Source: Athripsodes cinereus (lineage: Eukaryota > Arthropoda > Insecta > Trichoptera > Leptoceridae). Taken from it: a stretch of 64,000 bases of DNA. Below the pieces are notes generated by a model. The model made no database searches. It saw only the letters and a program-made list of their open reading frames with translations, and was not told the origin of the DNA. Below, one piece after another: positions 53,401 to 62,989 of this stretch (position 1 is its first letter; each line of letters opens with the position of its first letter). A program made the translations under genes and the position numbers. The DNA lies in NCBI GenBank assembly GCA_947579605.1, contig OX388314.1, forward strand, positions 20,829,982 to 20,893,981, given 5' to 3'.

Positions 53401-53591
53401 ATGTAAGTGTTACAGATACGCAGTCAACATGCACACCTAGAAGTCAGCAGAGTGAAGCTACTACTTCAGGGACTAGGAGTGTCAAGACCAACGATGACAG
53501 GATGCTGACTAATGACACCAAAAAAGACGACGAGCAGCCAACCGGCATGACCACCAGATCAGGACGGAGAGTCACGTTCAGAGAGAGATGA
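50385..53591 (+). CDS. pol: Retrotransposon Pol: protease, RT, RNase H, integrase
   Basis: 1068 codons open in the -1 frame relative to gag; the first ATG is nominal because translation likely enters by frameshift. Aspartic protease LIDSGAEVSVIP (about residue 45); reverse transcriptase with WRPCGDYRRLN, LGLFEFTKLSFGLCGAAQSF and the catalytic YIDD (about 346); RNase H RVDASDTAIGG and YTDHKPI; integrase with H-H-C-C zinc region (HEISHPGS...CILCQ), DDE residues at LDIVGP, TDRGRQF and IERHH, and a C-terminal GPF module (YEGPFKV...LSRLKP). Domain order RT-RH-IN marks Ty3/gypsy. It replicates and integrates the element. No stop or frameshift seen. Confidence 0.95.
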   Translation: MQGDMREIQQNPGKLNALHCDAAAMERSTGTRLHVYDKVNHLNYLIDSGAEVSVIPVNRKFVNTKSKDPTTCLYGANGSIINTFGTKTINVSLNLRRNFPWTFIIAEVEKPILGADFLKRYALVVDLHNKQLIDTITGLSSTGRAYKIGSMSISTIDSNNEYLSLLEKYKEITQPMKSTDPIKHNVTHHIVTYGPPIKSKPRRLSPEQYEAARKEFQLMCEQGICRPSKSPWASPLHMVRKADGSWRPCGDYRRLNAVTKQDAYPIPQLSDFSHHLANSRIFSTIDLVRAYNQIPVEPGDVEKTAIICPLGLFEFTKLSFGLCGAAQSFQRIINEILGDLPFTFAYIDDILVASRDVEEHKNHLIILFEKLQEYGLKLNMKKCVFGKPEVKFLGYMVNKDGIRPIPEKVETIRDFPLPRTVKELRRYLGMLNFYRKFLPKAAEIQKPLFEITACPKKDDKKLIQWTEASTAAFEASKEQLAKTTLLTHHHKNGKLILRVDASDTAIGGVLQQIVEEDSPDELPLAFFSRKLSKTQLNYSTYDRELTAIHDSLKYFREYIEGRPLTIYTDHKPITFAFTKKADTASPRQRRQLDFISQFTTNIIHTKGEDNVVADTLSRIEVIYDRMNIDFKDIAETQKTDEELHSFKKNSGLKLLQAPHGDEGVLIWCDHSTGVWRPYIPSTWREKVIRSIHEISHPGSKASYRMLKQRYVWPGMEKDVKKYVQNCILCQKTKVHKHTKCPVQSIPIPSSRFEHVHLDIVGPMAESQGYRYILTMIDRFSRWTEYAPMRDITAETVIRAFMRHWIARFGTPVQVTTDRGRQFVSQLFSKFTKNMGIEHIKTSSYHPQGNGLIERHHRVMKAALKAVDTINWSDALPYVSLGLRASYREELKASPAELVYGTTLRLPGGFFQDNKLEDPEELLRQMHTAMKKLRPVPTKVKTDQNVFIHKDLNDCTHVFIRTDKHKKPLDTPYEGPFKVIRRGTHGFTISIKGEEQVIHLSRLKPAYVSVTDTQSTCTPRSQQSEATTSGTRSVKTNDDRMLTNDTKKDDEQPTGMTTRSGRRVTFRER

Positions 53592-54820
53592 CACCAGAGA
53601 AAGAAACATCCTATAGAGGATATTCTTAAGTTATGTATATATGTTATTATTTTTATAATTTTTTTTATTTATGCAATCAACCCTTGAATCAGGTATATAT
53701 GTTCATTATGTTCATATTATCTGGTTAGTTTACAATTTATTATTATTTGCTTAGTTTAGAATTTTCAAAATTTGTAGAAAAAATGTAAGATCACATAATG
53801 CAATTGAATATTTAATTTTTTTTATATGCTTAGAAAGATTTAATTTGAAAAATCTCATTTTTTTATTATTAAAAAGTTTACTGTACAAACCTAATTTGGA
53901 AAGTCAGTATCACTTAATTATTAAATTATTACACTTAAACTTGAATTATTACTTTATGAGAATATATGTGGGCAATGTTGTTAATGCCCGGAAGATAGTT
54001 ATATTTGTATATGAATATTTTTCTTTATTTATTGTTTTATTTTTTTTTGGTTATGTGAACATCAATAAGCTAAATACAATTGAGTATAGATATTGCATGA
54101 TTTTGATTATTATATTTTGTTATATTATTTGTGATAGAATATGACTTATGTAAATAAACATACTATCAACAGAAAGAATAGTCTTATAATAAACATTGTT
54201 TGTTTTAAGCTTTGGTAAAGTAATTAAAAAGAAGAAAGTAACTTTCTCAGTAAATTTCAAATGCATCCAATATGGAAATTGCACAGAAAATAAACTTTTT
54301 TAATTTAATATGTAAATATGTTTTGGATAAATATAAATGTAAATGAAATTTTTATATAAATGTAATTATGTAAATATATTGTGTATTTTTGCAAATATCA
54401 TTTAGTTTTCAATAATTTAAACAATACTTTGGAGTTGCATGGCAAAATACAATATATACTTTTGGTGATGTTGCAATGGAGCAAATGTAAAATAGTATAA
54501 AGTAGAGATGTAATATATGGATGTCATTGCAATGCACATTAGAATCATTAGGATGTATTGGCTGATAAAGATGAGCATGGTGCTAACTTTGATTTTGCTT
54601 TCAGGGTTGGAGCAGACATGTAACAAGGCGTTGGCACCTCAATTCTCAAAACATTCACAATCGAACACATCCAGTCATTGATTCAAGATGTACATTTTTA
54701 AATTATTTTGCAAAATAGCTTTAGTATCCATTACTGTATTAGTCTTAGTGAAACGAGAGTACAGGACATCACAGCACCACATCCAAGTTAATTAGAAAGA
54801 AAAATGTGAACATTTTTCTG
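53592..54820 (+). other. Retrotransposon 3' untranslated spacer
   Basis: 1.2-kb AT-rich region where env would lie in an errantivirus. The longest frame (53845-54144) is low-complexity and Ile/Leu/Tyr-rich with no family resemblance; I do not call it a gene. Confidence 0.65.
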
Positions 54821-54835
54821 AAAGGGGGAGATCTA
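54821..54835 (+). other. Polypurine tract
   Basis: GAAAGGGGGAGATCTA immediately before the 3' LTR; the purine run primes plus-strand DNA synthesis. Confidence 0.8.
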
Positions 54836-55261
54836 TGTGGAGGTGTGATGCCTCCGTAGTAGATCTTGTGACTCCTACATGTAGCAATGTATGGAAAGTT
54901 CCATAGTATTGTTGCATGTAGGAAGAATGAGTGAGGAGAGTTGGTTTTGCCAACCAGCTAGTCATTCTCGTTTGGTCGCTCACTCGCGGTGGTTTACTAT
55001 TTTCGTTGTGTTCTTGTACTCACGCGTTCTAATATTTTATTCAACCAATTAATATACTCATTGAATTTGTAATAGTATAGAACTAAAATTGGAGCATTAA
55101 ATCGTATTGTGAAACATCAAACTGGTGGAAAAGCTTTTAATTGTAGCCTACTCATTTTCAGGTGAGAGAAATCTAGTGATTAACTTCCTTCTTAGAACTT
55201 GTCTTACACAAGTTCACCATATCCTCGCAGTAGGATATAGGTAACACATAAAATCGTTTCA
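54836..55261 (+). repeat. 3' LTR
   Basis: 426 bp, begins TGTGGAGGTGTGATGCCTCC, ends ATAAAATCGTTTCA; no difference from the 5' LTR was noticed. Confidence 0.95.
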
Positions 55262-55470
55262 AATTTAATCTTAAAAGGCAAAATAGTAGGCAGGCATGGT
55301 GTGGGAAGAAGGCGATTGTCCTGGCTGGGAAATATAAGATAATGGACAGAAATTCGGAGTGTGGAGGAGTTTTTACAGCTGACTCTGAACAAAGAGTCCT
55401 ACACTAGAGTGACAGCCGACGTTGGGGGAACTTTACATGCCACTAATAGAGGAACAATAAATTATTTATT
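55262..55470 (+). pseudogene. LINE ORF2 fragment, right half
   Basis: After the AATT duplication the frame continues LILKGKIVGRHGVGRRRLSW, LGNI, stop, then SVEEFLQLTLNKESYTRVTA and DVGGTLHATNRG. Completes the fragment at 47910-48128. Related scraps at 4425-4545 and about 43025-43065. Confidence 0.75.
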
Positions 55471-58400
55471 TGAAAAACAAGAATACAATAACGTAGGATT
55501 TTTTAAAAAAAGGTCAATTCATAGGCTGAAATATTTAAAAATACAAACATACCATAATAATTTCTCAGGCAAACAATAAAGATTTGAGTAAAACAAGTAG
55601 GTATACTTTGTGTAGAATATATTTAAGTATTAATTTTCAAAGGAAATTATATTATAATTAATTGTGTGCTAAGATTTTAATGCAAACAGAACAGTAGTTT
55701 AAAACATCATACATAGATGTAAATATTTTCAAGTAGTTTCTTGGCAAACGAACGAGCTGCTAAACAATGTTGCTACGTTGAGAAGTAGAGAACTTCATAT
55801 CAAAGTAATAGATTGGAATTATGAGAGAACTCAAAGTCTTATGACGATCTTGGTGAATGATTTATACAATTAACGTTATTCAATGTACTGCATGATTTTC
55901 AAGGGCGTTAGTGCATTTAGAAAAAAGGAAATTAACTTCATCTGAAACAGTTTCACGAAATAATTTATCGATGTATAGTTTTGTCTTCGTAAAATAAGAT
56001 CTGTAAATAGTTATCTCCAGGCAGAGTTTGTAAGGAAAATGTGGTGTGACTTGCTAAATTTTCAAAATGGTTCCTTTGATTTCATGAGATAAATAAATGA
56101 AAAAAAAAAAACGCTAGTGTGGATAATCCATATTCCGAGTAAGAATTTTAAATCCAAACCAGTGATAGAACGAAAGACTACACACAAAATTATGGAAATG
56201 TCAATTTGTCAGATTACAAAGAGTAGAGAAATTATCGATAAATTATGTAAATACAAGATAACAAAATCGATGAACACATAAATTAGTGTGTATGTATATA
56301 TGTATAGAACCTGTCTACATAATGATATGATTGAATATATTATTATTATCACTGCTGAGTGTCAAATTGCGTAAGTAATGTGAAAATTCCCTGAAGTAGA
56401 ATTTCCAATTCAACGAAGAAGAAAATTGAGAAGACGTATTATATGGAGCATTTATTTTATTAAATAAGGACGATAATACTGAACTAGTAAAAAGATCAGA
56501 CAAAGCCTCAACATAAACTTACCCACCTTTCACATTCTAATACAATATGAACTCCATTGAACTTTTGACGCCATTATCTCTTTAGCTTTATTTTGTAGAT
56601 TTCTATACATTTTTTAAAGAACGCTATTTTTTTATAATTAAGAAATATTAATATACTTTTTATGAAAATACTCATGTTTTGACCCTGCTTAAATCGAAAA
56701 AAATACATAGTTTTAATTTTCGCGTGCAAATGATGTCTGTGAATGATTCACATGCTTCGTTCGGAATATGAAAATGATTTTTCAATACAATTTTATGAAT
56801 CGATGATTGAAATCTGATACAATTATTTGCATACATAGTCTGGTCTGAGTCTTGAACACCCTCATCGCCATTCTAGAGTGATTTATGAAAGTATAAAGTC
56901 TAAGTTGTTGTGAATTTGAATTAAGAAACACTTGACGTAGTTTGTACGTCACGGTATATCGTGATGCGGGATCATTTTGAGGATGACCGAAATAGAATAA
57001 TAATGTTGATCAGATCATGTGATAGTCGCTCATCTGCGATAGACGAGCGTCCCGAGGGCCGGAGAGGAAATGAGGAACTTAATGCGTCAGGACACATCGG
57101 GGAATAAGAACGAATCATGGTGAACTGATGACAAAATGAAATATGTATGTTCCAAATGATGAAGAACGGGATATGAAGTGAATCTTCGCAAATTTGAAAT
57201 TTCAAACTAATTTCGTATATATACAATGCTACTCTTACTGGGCACAAGAGTTTTTTTAAAGAGTGATACATTTAGAGTAAAATATCGTCCCTCTTTTGAC
57301 TAACTGTCGTATCTGACGTTTTTGGCGAAATCGAGTTATGATCGCCAATGTGTACTTATAATATGTGCCCTGCATGTTCTCACTGAAGATCACACCTGTA
57401 ACTATTACCGTTATCCTGGTACAGCTTTCTGATTTGTTGTCGTATTTAAGACTTACTCTAAATAAAATGTGTTATCGTGTCTACAAATTCCACAAAATTT
57501 CATCACAAAAGCGATTCTGAGATATATAAGAATAGGTACAAATAAAATAATGTAATATTTTTACACTGTATCATATAACTAGGAGAGACGAAAATATGCA
57601 CGGAAAACACTTAAAACGCTCTCATGAGCAATTAACATTTTAGCAGATACGACTGTTAATAATAATAATAAAAAAGATAATTTGTATTTGGCGCCGTTTA
57701 ATGATCCGTGACCATCTCAAAGGCGCCATGGCTTTTCTTGAAAAGCAGTGTTTTCAGCTTACTCCTGAACGTTGTTAGTCAGAAGAGGGACGATATTAGT
57801 CAGATGAAAATAAGAGATAAAGTATTATATTGATTGTAATTTAGTATGTTGTTATAAAATGGCAAGACATATCAAGAAAATATAATCCTAATGGGGCCAA
57901 TCATACAAGACATGATCTTCAGTCTTTAATAATTTAAAATATATTCACACTATCTACTACTACTAATACTGTACCATCACGATATATCCCACAAGTGGGG
58001 GTAGCCAGCACTATCTCTATATTTAAAATTTATCTTATGGGTAATTGTAGTTCACTTTGTGTTGTTACATAGAATTAAAAATAAACAAAACGCATGCGTT
58101 ATACATAACTGCTATTAAGTTGCACAGATAGGACGAAACTTTATAATAATTATAAATAGCAAAAACAATTTATAGTAGGTACCTACTTAATAGATTCAGT
58201 AGTTCAACCATTGATATCAAGTCAATGATATCAGGGCATTGGAAATATCAAGGGAAGATGGTTAACCTACAGTCTACACCTATTCTAATTACAAAATCTT
58301 TCTCAACGAATAATGCTTATTTGTTTCCTGTTTGTCTCAGATAATCGTTAAGGACAAATTAAATGATGCTGGATAAATTCAACTAATAATGCACTGACGC

Positions 58401-60620
58401 CTTGACATTGTTATTATGTTTGAAAAATTATGTCAACACAACGATTGGACAATATGTCAATTGGTCTTGGTTATAAAATTGATTTGAACTGACATGAACT
58501 TTGAATGTTGTGCAATGAAAACAAATGTACTCAGAGAGTTGAATATGTATTAGTTATTATAACATTGTAAAAATACATAAATAAGTGTACTTGAGATTAC
58601 ATTGTATAATCAATTTGACGTTCTTTTCTGGAAAATAGGAAGAAAATAAAATAAACCTTCTTTATTCAGATTTATTATTTACTCATCAACCTACGTTTAT
58701 TGATTATAATAACAATACTGAACAGTTTGTAAAGCACGTTCGTTTATTGTTTGAAAAGTCTATCGCGAAAAACGTCATTTTTACATATTTTGTAGGTGGA
58801 GACTATCATTGTACTTGATAATAAATAAATAAGGCTTTATTGGCATATCAGAATAAACAAAGACATGGTTAGTGCCAACAAAATCAAACAAAAAGATTTT
58901 CATAATAACATAAACGCAAAAAGGCGATATCACAAAGATAACAGTTCTGTGATACTCATACGTAGGTATCACAGTGATTTAAGTGGGTTTACTTTGACAT
59001 ACTCGTAATAAAAATAACAACATTTTAAAACATCTTCAACATATCATTTTAGTATCTATCTAATTTGCAAACGTACATATTTCATATTATTGTTATGTGA
59101 TTTGGTGTCATGTGTCTACTGCAGAGTCATATAATATTATATAGATATCTATTTGCTCTAGAATCTAGAGAACAGCAGTAGAGATAAGAATTTCATACCA
59201 AAAGTATACACATAACAAGATCGCACACAATGTGGTAAGGTATGGTATGGTACAACAGAGAACAATGATAAATTTATTATAAGTAAAGCATAATATACTT
59301 ACATAGGTAGGTATATCTATATTATAATGAAGTACATTCTATATAGTTATTATAATATACCATGGTGCGTCGTCATTGCTCCGGTACACACGTACTTAAC
59401 ATCGGACATTATTTTTTATAGTGTATGTATTTATTTTCAGACCTCTGAGTTATGTTTCGTGCGCGAGAAAATGATAAACTGAAAGAATGTAATGGAAGCG
59501 AAAGAGATTAGTATATAAGTGGTGGTTGAGGTTTTCTGATTTACTACTCTCTGCACAGTTCCGAAATACTCTCTCACTCTTTTGTTAAAGACAGGTGTTC
59601 GAAAAAGTAGAAGACGTTTTGCATCTTAAATTCATCGATAAGGCACCCATCTTGAATGTTTTAATTCTTTGTTACCACGTAGAGGACAGCATGCATGTAG
59701 CTAATCTGTTGGCTACCCCACTTTCAGGATATGCTGTGATGGTATAGTAGTAGAATATATGGAATGTCTTTCAGAAACAATAAATTTTCAGAATTGATAG
59801 CACAATACATTGACATTCAGTTTTCCGAGCTCTGTGACGTGAAGAGGGCTGTCTACTGACGCACATTGCCAAAGGAATATCACTCGCATTAGAAACAAAA
59901 CAAAAGTCACCCTTTTACCGCCGTCATTAACCAGGTCGAAGGATCGAACAAAGGCGTTAAAGAAACAAATCACCCACCTACATTATGACTGAATATATAA
60001 CGTATTCATTAGATTGCCTCACAAAAATCACGTGCTGGCAAAAATGCCGGTAATAACGTCACACACGAATACGGTAACCCGATTATTAACACAGTCATGT
60101 TAACCAAATTAATTATTTAACAATTCCTAATAGATAGAAATTCTGAAATAAATGTATTGTGTGGTAAAGAACTAGTTTCAGTGGTTTATGAAGTAAAGTG
60201 AATATTTACCATATTACATAAATATCAGCAAACATAGGTACTTATTTCATTTTGAAAGTCACGAGGTTCTACGCAACTGCTCACGTCATTGATTAACTTT
60301 TTAAATAATTTTTAACGTTTATCTTCAAAGCATTCTCATACTTTCCAGTCATTTGAAGTCGGCACAATATGAGCACGTTGGCTGTATTCCAACGATCGTT
60401 TTTCATATAAAAAGTAAACAGATAACGAAATGAATAGTTATTTTTTTTTCAATTCATTGACATAAAAAATGTGAAAATAAGAGCAGAACACGTGTATTGT
60501 TATGAGAAATAGTAAAAAGTCATAAATGAGTGGTTGTGTTGATTGGAAAAGGTTAATGAATTAATTATAAATATGATAAGAAACTGAAAAGAAAAAAAAA
60601 TTGTCAACAGTAAACAACGG
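55471..60620. other. AT-rich region without recognised genes
   Basis: Intron or upstream flank of DHX38. Contents seen: LINE-tail scraps at 57965-58017 (minus, TATATCCCACAAGTGGGGGT), 58821-58860 (minus, (AAATA)n) and 59690-59755 (plus, GGCTACCCCACTTTCAGGAT). A TTGGCGCCGTTTAATGATC piece at 57688 resembles 16815-16838. A TATATAAG box at 59512 is discussed in the findings. No exon with helicase motifs found. Confidence 0.5.
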
Positions 60621-60624
60621 TAGT

Positions 60625-60776
60625 TGAGTAAGAGGAATCGGCGTGCGTGCATGAGAAATTGTATGACTGTAGCAGAAGCGAAAGAAGTATGTAAGGACAG
60701 ATCTATATGGCGTTCCATTCTCTCTGCCTACCCCACTTGGGATACGGCGTGAGGGAATAGATAGATAGACAGATAG
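60625..60776 (+). pseudogene. LINE C-terminal fragment, (ATAG)n tail
   Basis: Plus-strand frame RACMRNCMTVAEAKEVCKD then RSIWRSILSAYPTWDTA*, followed by GGGAATAGATAGATAGACAG. Closest to the end of the copy at 20352-20738 (same SAYPTWDTA ending). Confidence 0.75.
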
Positions 60777-60891
60777 AACAGTAAACTGTTTACGTAACTC
60801 GTAAACTCATAAATATCGTAAAAGAAATGATAGTTGTAAGTTTTCATATTCAGCATTATACTAATAGTTCTTCAGAATTTGTAAAGTTGTA

Positions 60892-61154
60892 CACTGAGAA
60901 AAATACTCAAAACGAATCATTGGTACGGTACTATCAGATTAGGACCAGAGATCGTACAAACGATTCATTGGTATAAATCTATAATATTAACTCTTCGCAA
61001 ACAAATCATTGGTAAATTTACCAATAACTAGTTTGCGAAGAGTTAATATTATATATTCGTACTAATTAATTTATCGTTTGTACGATCTCTGGTCCTAATC
61101 TGATAGTACGTACCAATGATTCGTTGTGAAATTTCGTTAGTATTTTTCTCAGTG
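60892..61154. mobile_element. 263-bp MITE, CACTGAGAAAAATA ends, TA TSD
   Basis: Nearly full-length inverted repeat: left arm CACTGAGAAAAATACTCAAA, ACGAATCATTGGTACG, AGGACCAGAGATCGTACAAA, AACTCTTCGCAAAC, all mirrored on the right up to CTCAGTG. TA is duplicated at 60890-60891 and 61155-61156. The ends resemble those of the 3.24-kb element (CACGGAGAGAAAAAA), also TA-flanked. No ORF. Confidence 0.85.
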
Positions 61155-62470
61155 TACACTAGTAACAAGACCGGCCCCTTTGGTTGAACACTGTTCTTTT
61201 TAATGAATAAGGGTTCCAAATAAACCGAAATATAACAATAAGTAATACATTTGTGTGGAGCAGGTCGACAGCGAGAAGATTCGAACCTGGAATTTCTACG
61301 AAAGACCTGCAAAGGATTTTATGCTAAGCAATTATTTTATTTCGCTTTATACACCCTAAAAACAGCAACTTTTTTGATAGAACCTAAACCGTGTAAACGA
61401 ATCTGATTGAGAGGGAGTAATAGTTTTATATCAATCATTTATGCTATTCAAATTAACTACATTTTCTACACATATTTAAGAGGTGTAGAAAATATTATTA
61501 TCCTCGTCAAATTAGACATCTATCTAATTGAATTGACAAATTACTGTACAAGTGTGAACGATCTGAAATTATAATTAAAGTTTATTTTCAACAGTTGGTA
61601 ACAAGTAATTAGCGTGATTACACTGTTTACAGTATGTACGTAGGTGTGAGTTATTAAAACAGAGTATAATATTATATACCTAAAGTTATATCAATTCTAT
61701 AAATATCAACTAATTATTATAACTCTATACTAAACCTAATTAAATAGTATACATACAAATAGTCAAGTACAAAAAATATGTTTAATCGTTATTATGTTAT
61801 ATTTTGTAAAATTTATTGTATGTTGCTCATTTTTTTAAATAAATAAATGAATAAAAAAAAAAACAATTTTATAAAGCAAGTATTTTTTTAAAATTGTAAA
61901 TTAATTATGAATGTGCTTGTAAATTAAAATGTGCATTAGATATACACCTAACATCCTAAATAGTCATAATTATCTTCAATAAATATGTTTAATTTAAAAA
62001 CGTGAAAGTGAATACGTTGGAAGATACATTTATCTATACTAAAATACAAAACAATTGGGTAAATATCTAGGTCTTCGTTATATCAAATAAATTCATTTAG
62101 TGTAATGAAGTAAGTGTTTAGTTAAGTATGATTATGGAAATAGAATGTAGGAATGTATCTAAATGTTATATTTATTAAATTCATCTTAAATAATAAAATA
62201 AAATATTTAAGAACACTAAGTCTCGATAAAAGCTTCCAACAATCATATGGAAGGCAGGTGGTTTAACAAGTTTCTCACAATTATTGATAAGGTACGTTGA
62301 TTAATCCCGAAATTTATATATACTATGCTTTTTTTATAACATCCTCTAGCATGAAGCTCCTCAATATCTCTTCGAACGGTCTGTTCCCCTTTCTTCCCAT
62401 GGTCTATCGTTAAGGTCCCAAAATAATCGGCGTCTAGAATTCCCACCTCAAAGTAGGTACATGTTTTTAC
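61155..62470. other. AT-rich spacer with a poly(A)-type LINE tail
   Basis: Around 61740-61872 an (AAAT)n/poly(A) end (TTTTTAAATAAATAAATGAA) looks like a retroposon tail. Otherwise nothing recognised. Confidence 0.4.
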
Positions 62471-62478
62471 TCATCATC

Positions 62479-62835
62479 TTTCACCGTACATGCTACCAGA
62501 ATCTGGAACAACCTTCTCCTCTTCAACTATAGGCTCATTCAAATATTAAGTAAAATCTCTCATAAACAACCCACCATCTCATTAATAGTAGATAGTACTC
62601 ACTTAAATACATGTATATAGGTATAGGTTTATGGTTGTGAATGCCTTCATTTTTTATTTTTTTGTATTTATATAGGTATTCTTGTTTTATATTATATTCT
62701 ATTTTCTGTTTTTATGTCCTGTTTACCTTAATTGATCTAAACTCGCTTTATGCTAAAACATACTTATCAAAAATTGTAGTAGGTTTACTGGAAGACATTG
62801 CCTCAAGGCAATATGTACGCCTTTTGTACGCGGCG
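62479..62835 (+). pseudogene. LINE 3' end: ORF2 tail plus 3' UTR
   Basis: Plus-strand reading FTVHATRIWNNLPLLFNYRL parallels SFTIHAARLWNDLPLLIRLA of the copy at 44.2 kb. About 240 bp on is the 3' UTR motif GGTTTACTGGAAGACATTGC, CTCAAGGCAATATGTACGCC. No RT motifs. Confidence 0.65.
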
Positions 62836-62989
62836 GCAGAATTGCCATCCACACTTCTCAGCATTATACAACCAGATAAGTCTCCATATGATCAGTCATG
62901 ATCACACAAAAACTTAACAGTCTAATGCCGGGAAAAATTCACCTATCCAGATATACAGGATATCAAAGGATTAGGCTCAAAACGCGGGA

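Larger units (their letters stand above)
48129..55261 (+). mobile_element. Ty3/gypsy LTR retrotransposon, CsRn1-like, complete
   Basis: 7133 bp with 426-bp LTRs that appear identical by eye, TG...CA ends and a 4-bp target duplication AATT (48125-48128, 55262-55265). Order: LTR, PBS, 1-kb leader, gag, pol (protease, RT, RNase H, integrase), AT-rich spacer, polypurine tract, LTR. No env gene. A C-H-C-C zinc knuckle in Gag and a primer-binding site matching the 3' end of tRNA-Trp are both features I associate with the CsRn1 clade (Kabuki of silkworm is a member). Intact frames and matching LTRs point to a very recent insertion. It lies upstream of the DHX38 exon at 47030. Confidence 0.94.

Noticed and set aside
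53845..54144. 99-codon hydrophobic ORF after pol, possible env
   Set aside because: Low-complexity Ile/Leu/Tyr translation of AT-rich DNA; no signal peptide pattern, Cys pairs or furin-like site. No env is called.
61258..61300. tRNA-like B-box (GGTTCGAATC on the minus strand)
   Set aside because: Only the T-arm-like motif is present; no acceptor or anticodon arm could be paired. Could be a SINE scrap but unsupported.
62243..62446. 67-codon minus-strand ORF
   Set aside because: No family resemblance, no context and no splice or start evidence.
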